A stretch of DNA of 64,000 bases from NCBI RefSeq assembly GCF_017254915.1, contig NZ_JAFKCT010000012.1, positions 1 through 64,000 of the forward strand. The letters run 5' to 3'. The position numbers were made by a program, and so were the translations under genes. How positions within the stretch are numbered: the first letter of the stretch is position 1; each line of letters begins with the position of its first letter. Of the stretch, positions 36,096 to 46,074 are shown piece by piece. Source of the stretch: Algoriphagus oliviformis. Lineage in GTDB: Bacteria > Bacteroidota > Bacteroidia > Cytophagales > Cyclobacteriaceae. A model generated the notes under the pieces. That model searched no databases. It worked only from the letters and a program-made list of their open reading frames with translations, and had not been told where the DNA came from.

Positions 36096-36938
36096 CTACT
36101 GGGCAAACCGATTAAAAAACTCGTCGGTATCCTTGATCTCCGAAAGGCCCAAAATGTAGCAAACCTCACTCAGGTCGGAGAAATCCAGGCCGTTTTCCGC
36201 AACAGCCTTGTTGTCGTATCGGCCATCGATGCCGTTGTATCGCAGGCCGACCGCTACGGCAAGCTGCCACACGGCCTTCAGCTTGGGATCGCTGAGCTGC
36301 GCTTCCCACTGACTGTAGCCGGGGGTTCTAAATCCGGGAGTGCCATTGCCCACCGCGTTGCCGTCGGGTATCTTGTGGTAGTCTATGGTTGACTTGACGA
36401 AAGCCAGGCTTTCCTTCGAGGTCACCTCCTCATTCCAGTTGCTATGCTGGACCACGTGAATACGTTCCGCAAGTGCCACTTCAGGCATACTCGACTGGAT
36501 CTCTCGGATCAACAAAGCTGAAAAATCAGACTGTCCAGCCTCTGCAATCCATACCTCCCCACCGGATTTCAGGGTCTTTTTCACCCGTTTGTAAACCTGC
36601 GCCAAGGCTTTGGCCCGGTTAGCATCCGCATCGGCCCACTTTTTCCCAAAAGCCAAATCCAACACTTCACCAGGCGGAACATACAGTCCCTCCTGTACCC
36701 CATAGGTACCGGCCACAGGTAGATAGCTCAGGTTTTTGAACTCGGGATGGGACATCAGCATGTACAGCGCCGCGGCGGTGTGAATGTCGTCCACGTCCGT
36801 CTTGCAGTCCATCTGTACAAGCAACAGGTCGGTATCCCGGTCAAAAGCCGGCTTGGAAAGTGCTTGGGCTTCACTTGCTTGGGGCAACAGGCCTGAAAGC
36901 AACAAACCGAAAAAAACAGAAATTGAACACAGTTTCAT
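36096..36938 (-). CDS. Exported nucleoside-hydrolase-like protein (DUF1593-like)
   Basis: This 280-residue protein has a signal peptide ending near 'ASEA' and an acidic cluster 'MDCKTDVDD' (D44, D48, D50, D51) resembling the calcium-binding DxDxxxDD of inosine-uridine nucleoside hydrolases and DUF1593. The rest ('GEVWIAEAGQSDFSALLI', 'HVVQHSNWNEE') fits this fold in polysaccharide loci, where the true substrate is unknown. Export makes nucleoside salvage unlikely, and action on a glycan is possible. It converges tail-to-tail with araC with only 5 bp between. Confidence 0.6.
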   Translation of the reverse strand: MKLCSISVFFGLLLSGLLPQASEAQALSKPAFDRDTDLLLVQMDCKTDVDDIHTAAALYMLMSHPEFKNLSYLPVAGTYGVQEGLYVPPGEVLDLAFGKKWADADANRAKALAQVYKRVKKTLKSGGEVWIAEAGQSDFSALLIREIQSSMPEVALAERIHVVQHSNWNEEVTSKESLAFVKSTIDYHKIPDGNAVGNGTPGFRTPGYSQWEAQLSDPKLKAVWQLAVAVGLRYNGIDGRYDNKAVAENGLDFSDLSEVCYILGLSEIKDTDEFFNRFAQ

Positions 36939-37053
36939 AGGTAGATTGGGTTATGATGAGTTGAAAAGAATTACCCGCAGAATATTGGAAGGACCAAAAT
37001 AGAAGTTTGGTTCGAAAAAATCCGCATCGTGCAAAGATTGGCTTCGCCAGGCA

Positions 37054-38382
37054 TCAGCCCTCTCCGATCAATCGGATCTCTCCTACTTGGGTCTGCGTGA
37101 TCCTGGTCTGCCAGACGTAGACTCTCCTCAGCTTCCCCAATTTGCCAAGCTCCTCCAGACAATGGTCAGTGACCTCGTTTCCATAGAGATTGAGAACCTG
37201 GAGGCCCGGAAACTTCCCAGAGAAAGACAAACCCCTATCCGTCAAGTGATTTCTTTCCAATCGGAGCTTGAGCAAGTTTGGCATTGCGGGCAGCCCTGCC
37301 AGATCTGTATCCCGCATTCCCAGACCGGAAAGATCCAGCCAAAGGACATTTTGCCGAATCGGCTCCAAGCTCAGCAGCAAGTCTTCCAGCCGCTCGACTC
37401 GTAGCGCCGCTGCCGGGATATGTACATCATAGCTATAGGAGCCATCCAATAGCTCCCGGATCAGGACACCTTTGCCTCTCAGCTCTTCCAAAACACCCGG
37501 GCGAACAGGTGCCAAAACAACTTTCAAATCTTCAGTTTCCCCGGAGGGGACTAAGCCCAAATAGCCTGTAGCCAAGCCGCTCACAGAGTCGGCATAAGCG
37601 GTCATCGGTTTGGAAAAATCCCCTCCAGAGCTGATCCATGCTTCCAAAAGTGCCATCTCTTCTTTGGTCAACTGCTTTTTCCCTTTGGGTGGCATCACCT
37701 CTTCGTCAGACTCTTTCAGGTGGATTCTTCGGATCAGTTCGTTTTCTTTTCCAGGTGAAGAAACTACCGGCCCACTCTCCCCTCCCCGGAGGATGCTTTC
37801 GGGGGATTCCAGAGACAAGCCCCCCTTGAGCTTACCCTGTCGGTGACAGGAAACGCATTTTTGCTCCAAGATCGGCCGGATCACATGCGGAAAAAGCTGC
37901 GTTTCCTGTATACTTTCAGGCGCTGGAGGCAGGCTTTCCTTCTTCCCAAAGGGGGCATAGGCGGTAAGGTAATCGCTGCCATGGGTCAGGTTTCCTCCCA
38001 AGTGTCCCGTCATCCCCAGCCCCAATATCATTGCACAAAGCATCCCTCCCGCTAAGCGGGAGTGCACGGCCATACGGTTTCTCATCGCAAAGGCCGCGTA
38101 GCCACATCCTGCCATCGTCGTGGTCAAAATCCCTGCCCACTGGTGCTGGGCTACCATCTCCGTATCGTATTCTCCCGAGCTGGCCAATAGAAATCCAGCC
38201 ACACAAGCGGCAGTCGCACTCAGTGCCCCCAGCAGAAGCGCGAAGACTATGGCTTGGCGATAGTCTTGGTTTTTTGCCCATACCTGGTAAGCCCACATCA
38301 GAAAAGCCAGCATCAAAAAGCCGATGGGCAGATGTACCAACAAGGGATGAAACCTCCCGATAAACAAGTCCAGGTTTTCCAT
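37054..38382 (-). CDS. DUF2231 membrane / cytochrome c / leucine-rich repeat protein
   Basis: The start at 38382 ('MENLDLFIGRFHPLLVHLPIGFLML') gives 442 residues. Four membrane helices form a DUF2231-like unit (residues 1-135). A planctomycete-type cytochrome c domain follows with one heme site C176-V-S-C-H180 and 'EVMPPKGKKQLTKEE'. The C-terminal third has leucine-rich repeats ('LLKLRLERNHLTDRGL', 'LQVLNLYGNEVTDHCL'). It is thus a membrane-anchored extracytoplasmic heme protein with a recognition domain. It is last in a run with an NHL-propeller, DUF1501 and DUF1549/1553 genes. The function is unknown; electron transfer to an oxidation outside the cytosol is a plausible guess. Confidence 0.8.
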   Translation of the reverse strand: MENLDLFIGRFHPLLVHLPIGFLMLAFLMWAYQVWAKNQDYRQAIVFALLLGALSATAACVAGFLLASSGEYDTEMVAQHQWAGILTTTMAGCGYAAFAMRNRMAVHSRLAGGMLCAMILGLGMTGHLGGNLTHGSDYLTAYAPFGKKESLPPAPESIQETQLFPHVIRPILEQKCVSCHRQGKLKGGLSLESPESILRGGESGPVVSSPGKENELIRRIHLKESDEEVMPPKGKKQLTKEEMALLEAWISSGGDFSKPMTAYADSVSGLATGYLGLVPSGETEDLKVVLAPVRPGVLEELRGKGVLIRELLDGSYSYDVHIPAAALRVERLEDLLLSLEPIRQNVLWLDLSGLGMRDTDLAGLPAMPNLLKLRLERNHLTDRGLSFSGKFPGLQVLNLYGNEVTDHCLEELGKLGKLRRVYVWQTRITQTQVGEIRLIGEG

Positions 38383-38383
38383 T

Positions 38384-39493
38384 TCAGATGCGTTCCAGTT
38401 TGACCGGGGCACTGCCGTGGGCATTCCACTGGCAGATGTATAGGTTTTTGTCGCCGTCCACGCATACATCATGGCCGTGAAGCAGAGGCTTGCTGGGCAG
38501 CTGATAGGAAGGCTGAAGTTTTCCATCCAGGTAGTCTGGTCTCGTCCCACCGGGATTGGACACTACCCTATCCCCCTCCAGCACTGTCACAAATCCGGTG
38601 TGTTCCAACCAATCGAAAGTCCCCTCACGAGGTGTTGACCAGCAGACTCCGGCATAGAGATTTGTATCGTCGATCACTGCCCGGCAAACGTAGAGATTGG
38701 GCAAGTGTATAGTCTTGACATAGCGTCCATCAAGCGTGAAGAACTTAAAGGCATTTTCGCTTCTTGAAGTACATATTAGAAGAGGATTTCCAACCACCCT
38801 AAAGTCGAGGGCGATGCCATGGGCATTGTGCAGATTGTAGTTGGGATCGGGGTTGTCATGGCCTCCCCATTTTCTGATAAAAACACCCTTGGAATCGTAC
38901 TGCAGGATGTAGTCACTTCCGTAGCCGTCCGCCACATAAACATCTCCGTTTTGGGGATTGACAGCGACTTCGGTAGGTCGGAAGGGGGCTCCCGGCTCAT
39001 AAGCTCCTTGGGTCTGGGGATGTCCTATGTCAAAAATCGTCCTGCCATCCAAAGTGCTTTTACTTACCCGCCCGCTTTGGGGCACCATCTTTCCTTCTTT
39101 TCCCATAAACCAACCCGAGTCAGCCAGATACAGAAAATCCTCCCCCCCTTCTGAAGCCAAGGCGATGCCATGACCTCCAGGATAGGCAGTTCCCCAGGCG
39201 TCCAGAAGCTTTCCAGAGCGGTCAAAGATCAGGACATTGTGATGGGGATGGTCACCGATCATGACCAAGCGGCCCCGGCTATCCATGACCATCTCGTGAC
39301 AGTTGATCAAAGGGTAGCGTATGCGGTCCAGCACTGCCCAATCCCGCACCATGCGGTACCGGTACTCGCCGTGGCCGAGGATCTCCTCTTCATTTCGGCT
39401 TTTGCTGTGGATGGAAAAACTCTTGACCGGATCGACGGTAAGCAGTCCTGCTGCCAATCCGGACTTTTTGATAAAATCTCTTCTTGTAGTCAT
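38384..39493 (-). CDS. Tat-exported NHL/six-bladed beta-propeller protein
   Basis: This 369-residue protein has a twin-arginine signal ('TTRRDFIKKSGLAAGLL') and repeated propeller blades such as 'GHGIALASEGGEDFLYLADSG', 'PTEVAVNPQNGDVYVADGYGSDYILQYD' and 'LHGHDVCVDGDKNLYICQWN', typical of NHL-repeat proteins and peptidylglycine lyase-like propellers. Tat export suggests folding or cofactor loading before export. The activity is unknown. It is packed 1 bp before the cytochrome gene and 10 bp after DUF1501, so these act together. Confidence 0.8.
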   Translation of the reverse strand: MTTRRDFIKKSGLAAGLLTVDPVKSFSIHSKSRNEEEILGHGEYRYRMVRDWAVLDRIRYPLINCHEMVMDSRGRLVMIGDHPHHNVLIFDRSGKLLDAWGTAYPGGHGIALASEGGEDFLYLADSGWFMGKEGKMVPQSGRVSKSTLDGRTIFDIGHPQTQGAYEPGAPFRPTEVAVNPQNGDVYVADGYGSDYILQYDSKGVFIRKWGGHDNPDPNYNLHNAHGIALDFRVVGNPLLICTSRSENAFKFFTLDGRYVKTIHLPNLYVCRAVIDDTNLYAGVCWSTPREGTFDWLEHTGFVTVLEGDRVVSNPGGTRPDYLDGKLQPSYQLPSKPLLHGHDVCVDGDKNLYICQWNAHGSAPVKLERI

Positions 39494-39503
39494 GTCGAGC
39501 GGC

Positions 39504-40985
<1,482 letters not shown>

Positions 40986-40989
40986 GGGT

Positions 40990-43900
40990 TTATCTTTTGG
41001 TGATGACTGCGTCTGAATTGAGAATAGCACTGGCAACCACTGCATTGGCTGCGACCAGCAGGGGATCTATCGAGGAATCGACTCGGTACTGGCCGCTCTC
41101 GAGCCAGCCCTTGGCTTTTTCCGGATGGGAGCGAAAGAGGACTAACTCTTCATGGTATAGGCGTGTGAGGACATCCAGCTCACCTGGTAAGGGAGAGCGT
41201 CCAGAAAGCCGGACAAAAGCTGCCGCAATGGCCCGCGTTGGAGTGATGGATCGGGCCATATCTTCGCCCAGCTTCCGGCAAGCCTCCACGTAGGTAGGGT
41301 CGTTGAGCAGCACCAAGGCCTGCAGCGGGGTATTGGTCTTTTGCCGACGGATAGTGCATTCGTTGCGTTCCGGCTGGTCAAAGGTCGCTTGGGTAGGATT
41401 GGGGATGGTTTTCTTCCAAAAAGTATACATGCTCCTTCGATAGAGCTTGTCGCCGGTATCAGGTACATACTCGGTGGAGTTCATTGACCAAAGCCCTGCC
41501 GGCTGGTAGGGTTTGACACTTGGCCCACCCACTTTACCTACCATCAGGCCACTCGCTGCCAGGGCATTGTCCCGGATCATCTCACTGCTCAGTCGGATTT
41601 TGGGACCACGGGCGAGGTAGATATTTTCCAGATCCTGCTCCACCTTGGCCGGAGCAGCCTGGGAACGCTGACGATAGGTTGCGGACAAGAGGATAAGCTT
41701 TTGCATCTTTTTCACATCCCATCCGCTGTTTATGAATTGCAGCGCGAGCCAATCCAGCAGCTCCGGGTGACTGGGCAGATCCCCTTGGTTGCCAAAATCC
41801 TCACTGGTTTTGACGATTCCCCTTCCAAAGTAGCTTTGCCAATAGCGGTTTACCGCTACCCGGGCCGTCAGCGGATGATCGGGATCAAACAACCAACGCG
41901 CAAAGCCCAGACGATTTCGGGGCAGGCTCCCGTCCATGGGAAGGATAGCTTTTGGGGTGTTGGGAAATACCTCCTCTCCGTAATTGTCATACAGCCCGCG
42001 GAGCAAAATATAGGTAGGCCTTGGCGTCTCCATGTCCTTCATCACCATCACCTCCTGCACGGACTCTATGCTGTCCACAAAGGCCCTCCGCGCCTGGGTC
42101 AGGCTTTGGACGGCCTGGGTGTATTCTTGGTTTTGGGAAACAAAGTAGCAGGCGAGCAGCTTTTTTTCCTCTGACGAAAGCCCCTTGGATGGCTTGCCCA
42201 CAAGCTGCGAAAACCGGACAGGACTGGCCAAGGCCATCGCCTCAAGCCCGGTGAGTTCACGTCCATACACCCGCAATTCGTCCACCAGCCCCCCTTTCAG
42301 CCCAAATCCCCTCCACCTTCCGCCGAGACTTAGGCCGGGCTCTATAGGCTCCGGGTAGATGACGTCTTTGTAGTCGTTGAAAACGATGTCTTTGTAAAGG
42401 TTGTCATGCTTGACCTGCATCGCCAACTCTTTCCCGTTCAGGTAAAGCTTCACGCCAACTGCCCTGCTGGATCCGTCATAGGTCATCAGCAGATGGTTCC
42501 AAGTATCGGTGGGAAGTGCAGTCTCGCTCAGTTTTTCAATGGCATTTCCCGGCCAAGTGTGGGCCAGCATGACTTCGAGTTTTTTGTTGCGATAGTACAG
42601 ATGATATCCCTTGAAGGCATGCAGCGCCGTGCCCATATTTTTGTGGAACACTACCCCCTCCTCTAGGGAATCGGGCACATGGAGCCATAGGGAGATACTG
42701 AAGGGCTCGTTCCGCTTGTAGATCCCCACGGGTTTCAGATCCAGCCAGGAATCCCCGTCAAACTCCAAGGCTCTGCCCTGCTTTCCTGCGGCAAACCTCG
42801 CAGGATCAGCCTTCGCATACATCAGATCCATCTTCCCCTCTTCGCCCGTGAGCCTGTTGTCCAGTGAACCTTCAAAGGAATAGTGCGCTTCCAGGCTCTT
42901 ATCCAGGGACTTCATCCCAAGTGAACGATAGCCTTCCTCCTCGATCCAGCGCTTCGCTTTACCCTCTAGTGCTACAGTCAGATTTTCGGCCTTTTTTTCC
43001 GCTTCGCCCTGTGAGGCATCCAGGTAGTCCAGGATCTTTTTTTGGCGCTCGTCCGGGAGCAAAAGTGTAGGAACGGGAATATCCATCGGGTCGCGAGAGA
43101 TCTGCCCGGACTCGTTGACTTGGTTGAAAAAGCTGTACATCTCGTAAAACTCCTGATGGGAGATCGGGTCATACTTGTGGTCGTGACAACGGGCGCAGCC
43201 TGTGGTCAGCGCCATGAGCCCCTGCCCCACTACAGCCGTCCGGTCTATGACGCCTTCGACCCGATACTCTTCGGCGACAATGCCATCCTCGGAGTTCTGC
43301 GAGTTGAGCCGGCTGAAGCCCGTGGCGAGGATCTGGTCGCGGCTGGGGTTGGGCATCAGATCCCCTGCCAGCTGCCATGTCACGAACTGGTCGTAGGGCA
43401 TGTTGTCATTGTAGGACCGGATCACCCAATCCCGCCAGGGGCTCATGTCCCTGTAGTCATCCACCTGATAGCCATGGGTATCGGCAAATCTGGCCAAGTC
43501 CATCCAGGCCGTGGCCATCTTTTCACCGTAGTGCGGCGAAGCCAGCAGCTTGTCCACCTGCTTTTCATAGGCATTGGGGGAGCTGTCTTTTACAAAAGCC
43601 CCAACCTCCTCGGGACTGGGAGGCAGACCGGTGACATCCAAGTACAGCCTCCGCAGCAGCGTCTCGGCATCCGCCTCCTGCTCCGGTGCCAAGCCCTGCT
43701 TCTCCATCGCACTAAGGGTAAAAAAGTCCAGCTCATTCCGGGGCCAAGAGCTATCCTTGACCTTGGGAACCTTTTGAGGCTTGGGCTTCACGAAGGCCCA
43801 ATGGGGTTTGTATTCCGCTCCTTCTTCTATCCAGCGGATCAGAATAGCTTTCTCGCGATCACTCAGCACTAGGTTAGACTCGGGAGGAGGCATGACCTCC

Positions 43901-44229
43901 GCTTCATTTTGGGATAGAATACGGTGAAAGACTTGGGAATTTTTCAGGCTCTTGGGCGTGATGGCATAGTGCCCTGGAAACTCCGGCAGCTCCTGATAGG
44001 CAGCTTCGGCGCTGTGGAGCTGTAGGCCTGCCTCTATTTTCCCCTCGTCGGGACCATGGCAGGCAAAGCACTTGTCGGAGAGAATGGGCTTCACGTGGAT
44101 GTTGAAGTCCAAGACCTCTGGCAACTCCTGATAGGCGGTCTCGATCGGCTCCGGCAAGCTTGGTTTGCAGGAAGCCATCGCAACGCATGCGAGGGCCAGT
44201 GCAGCAGTTATTTCGGCAAATCTTTTCAT
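40990..44229 (-). CDS. Planctomycete-type cytochrome lipoprotein (PSCyt1-DUF1549-LamG-DUF1553)
   Basis: This 1079-residue lipoprotein (lipobox Cys21) begins at 44229; a longer frame adds 92 unlikely residues. In order it has a cytochrome c domain with C54-F-A-C-H58; DUF1549 (about 165-400) with a second heme site C345-A-R-C-H349; a LamG/concanavalin-like domain (about 450-690, 'GRALEFDGDSWLDLKPVG' onward); and DUF1553 ('GFARWLFDPDHPLTARVAVNRYWQSYFGRGIVKTSEDFG', 'TPLQALVLLNDPTYVEACRKLG'). It thus combines two heme sites with a possible sugar-binding domain at the cell surface. It is the first gene of the four-gene minus-strand run to 37.1 kb. Confidence 0.9.
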   Translation of the reverse strand: MKRFAEITAALALACVAMASCKPSLPEPIETAYQELPEVLDFNIHVKPILSDKCFACHGPDEGKIEAGLQLHSAEAAYQELPEFPGHYAITPKSLKNSQVFHRILSQNEAEVMPPPESNLVLSDREKAILIRWIEEGAEYKPHWAFVKPKPQKVPKVKDSSWPRNELDFFTLSAMEKQGLAPEQEADAETLLRRLYLDVTGLPPSPEEVGAFVKDSSPNAYEKQVDKLLASPHYGEKMATAWMDLARFADTHGYQVDDYRDMSPWRDWVIRSYNDNMPYDQFVTWQLAGDLMPNPSRDQILATGFSRLNSQNSEDGIVAEEYRVEGVIDRTAVVGQGLMALTTGCARCHDHKYDPISHQEFYEMYSFFNQVNESGQISRDPMDIPVPTLLLPDERQKKILDYLDASQGEAEKKAENLTVALEGKAKRWIEEEGYRSLGMKSLDKSLEAHYSFEGSLDNRLTGEEGKMDLMYAKADPARFAAGKQGRALEFDGDSWLDLKPVGIYKRNEPFSISLWLHVPDSLEEGVVFHKNMGTALHAFKGYHLYYRNKKLEVMLAHTWPGNAIEKLSETALPTDTWNHLLMTYDGSSRAVGVKLYLNGKELAMQVKHDNLYKDIVFNDYKDVIYPEPIEPGLSLGGRWRGFGLKGGLVDELRVYGRELTGLEAMALASPVRFSQLVGKPSKGLSSEEKKLLACYFVSQNQEYTQAVQSLTQARRAFVDSIESVQEVMVMKDMETPRPTYILLRGLYDNYGEEVFPNTPKAILPMDGSLPRNRLGFARWLFDPDHPLTARVAVNRYWQSYFGRGIVKTSEDFGNQGDLPSHPELLDWLALQFINSGWDVKKMQKLILLSATYRQRSQAAPAKVEQDLENIYLARGPKIRLSSEMIRDNALAASGLMVGKVGGPSVKPYQPAGLWSMNSTEYVPDTGDKLYRRSMYTFWKKTIPNPTQATFDQPERNECTIRRQKTNTPLQALVLLNDPTYVEACRKLGEDMARSITPTRAIAAAFVRLSGRSPLPGELDVLTRLYHEELVLFRSHPEKAKGWLESGQYRVDSSIDPLLVAANAVVASAILNSDAVITKR

Positions 44230-44396
44230 AGGCTTTCTTTGCGGGAAATGGTCAGACACTTCCTCGGAAACAGATGCCCAAGATTTCCTTCCCAAGCCCC
44301 AAAACATAATTTCAGGTATAGACTTGATATAGACTGGGCAAAAAAAACGGGCTTGTCGTGCCTCAAAAAATTCTGTCTGCTGGCTTAAAATGGCAT

Positions 44397-44414
44397 ATTT
44401 GGGTAAACCCAAAT
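44397..44414. promoter_or_regulatory. Perfect palindrome before the TPR-regulator gene
   Basis: ATTTGGGT (44397-44404) and ACCCAAAT (44407-44414) form an 8-bp inverted repeat with a 2-bp spacer, ending 8 bp before the ATG at 44423. It lies between two divergent units (the DUF1553 run and the regulator gene) and may be an autoregulatory operator. Its position favours the ATG at 44423 over the one at 44390. Confidence 0.5.
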
Positions 44415-44422
44415 GTGCCTCC

Positions 44423-46051
44423 ATGCAAAAACTCCATAGACTGGGCCTCGTGCTCTCCCTGTTTTTGATCCTCGCGGAAAGCCATGCACGGCAGGACTTG
44501 CTCAAACTACATGATATCGATCCGGAGGCCAGCTACTTTGAAGACTCGCTTTTGGCACGGCAATCGGATCGGGAACTCCAGCCGCTCAGAGAAAGCCTCC
44601 GGCAGAAAATGGCAAAGGGCGATACTCTGGGAGCCATCCGCGACCTCAACAGCCTCTCCAGTATATATACCAATCGCGTAGACTATGCCAAATCCTATGA
44701 TGGATATTGGCAGGCGCTGCTCTTGGCAGACCGAATCGGGGATGATCGAGCCAAAGCCCTTAGCTACAATGGCCTGGCGATCCTTTACAGCCTGTTTGAC
44801 AGACGGGAGGAGGCCCTGCAGCACTATCAGCTGTCCCTGTCTATCAACAAAGCCTTGGTCGAATCGGGACAATTGGACAGCATCGCGCTGCGGGAAAGCT
44901 ACTTTCCCCTCGCGGTCCACTTCAAATATGAAGGGGATTTTGAGCGGGCCAATGCTTATTTGGATAGCTGCGAAAATATTCGCTCTCCCCAGAACAACTC
45001 CTTGTTTACCCAATCAGAGCGCAGCCATGTCTTAGGCCTAGCAGGCCGGCCGGAAGATGGGAAGAAGGCCTTGTCCAAGCTGGAAAGAAGCATTTCTGAG
45101 GCCCATCCGGAATATTTGCCCGTGTACTTCAACTACTTGGGAGACATGTACTTTTTGAACCAAGAGTGGAACGAAAGCGAGGCGAGCTACCTCAAGGCGG
45201 CCAAGGCGGCTTTCACCCATCAAAGGCACCTCAACTATGTACCGGACATCTATGAAAAACTTGCCTGGGTACTGGAGCAAAACGGGAAGCCTGCCCAAGC
45301 CAACGACTATCTGAAGCTGGCCAATGACATCAACCGTTTCCTCTATAGTAGCCGAAGTCCCAAAAACCGCCAATTGTTGGAAATCAAGGACGAGTTCCGA
45401 CTGGAGCAGCAAAAAGCCCGGGAACTAGCCCGGGAACAGGAGTTGCAAAACCTCCAGCAACGGGAAGAAATAACCCGACTGCAAAATTCCATGCTCCTCG
45501 GGGGTGTCATCTTTTTGATTTCCCTCGGATTTTTCCTGTTCAAATACTGGAAAGCCAAACACCTCGCGGAGCGGTCACGGCTGGAGCATCAGCGCAAACT
45601 CGAAAATGAAAAAGCTCAAGAGATTGTCCAGATCAAAAACCAGGAGCTCACGGGCACTACCCTAAAGATGGTCGCCAAGGATGAGCTGATAGACCAGATC
45701 AAGGGGCAGCTCAAGTCCATGCAGGCGGAGCCTCATGGCAAAGAACTGGTTAAGCTGATCAAGACCATTGACATCAACAAAGACCAGAGCTGGCTGGATT
45801 TCGAAAACAGGTTTCTTGCCCTCAATGAGGGTTTCTACGAACGCATCCAGCAGCTTCATCCTGAGCTGAAACCCTATGACCTCAAGGTATGTGCACTGAT
45901 CAAGCTGGATTTTTCCGGGAAAGAAATGGCCAGGCTACTGGGAATATCTCCCGAGAGTGCCAACACTTCTCGATATCGTCTTCGCAAGAAACTGGGACTG
46001 AAGAAAGAGGATAATCTTGGAGAGTATATAGTGAAAATAACCAGCTCTTAG
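44423..46051 (+). CDS. TPR-membrane-HTH transcriptional regulator (1)
   Basis: This 542-residue protein has a signal peptide (MQKLHRLGLVLSLFLILAESHA), a periplasmic TPR-like region (about residues 55-310), one membrane helix ('MLLGGVIFLISLGFFLFKYW'), a coiled-coil segment, and a C-terminal LuxR/sigma-4-like helix-turn-helix ('CALIKLDFSGKEMARLLGISPESANTSRYRLRKKL'). Such a protein can sense an exported signal and bind DNA from the membrane. The ATG at 44390 would add 11 residues. It is divergent from the DUF1553 run, and a clear paralogue lies at 61.4-63.1 kb. The target genes are unknown. Confidence 0.85.
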   Translation: MQKLHRLGLVLSLFLILAESHARQDLLKLHDIDPEASYFEDSLLARQSDRELQPLRESLRQKMAKGDTLGAIRDLNSLSSIYTNRVDYAKSYDGYWQALLLADRIGDDRAKALSYNGLAILYSLFDRREEALQHYQLSLSINKALVESGQLDSIALRESYFPLAVHFKYEGDFERANAYLDSCENIRSPQNNSLFTQSERSHVLGLAGRPEDGKKALSKLERSISEAHPEYLPVYFNYLGDMYFLNQEWNESEASYLKAAKAAFTHQRHLNYVPDIYEKLAWVLEQNGKPAQANDYLKLANDINRFLYSSRSPKNRQLLEIKDEFRLEQQKARELAREQELQNLQQREEITRLQNSMLLGGVIFLISLGFFLFKYWKAKHLAERSRLEHQRKLENEKAQEIVQIKNQELTGTTLKMVAKDELIDQIKGQLKSMQAEPHGKELVKLIKTIDINKDQSWLDFENRFLALNEGFYERIQQLHPELKPYDLKVCALIKLDFSGKEMARLLGISPESANTSRYRLRKKLGLKKEDNLGEYIVKITSS

Positions 46052-46074
46052 ATGCCAGGGCGCCGGGATTTCAA

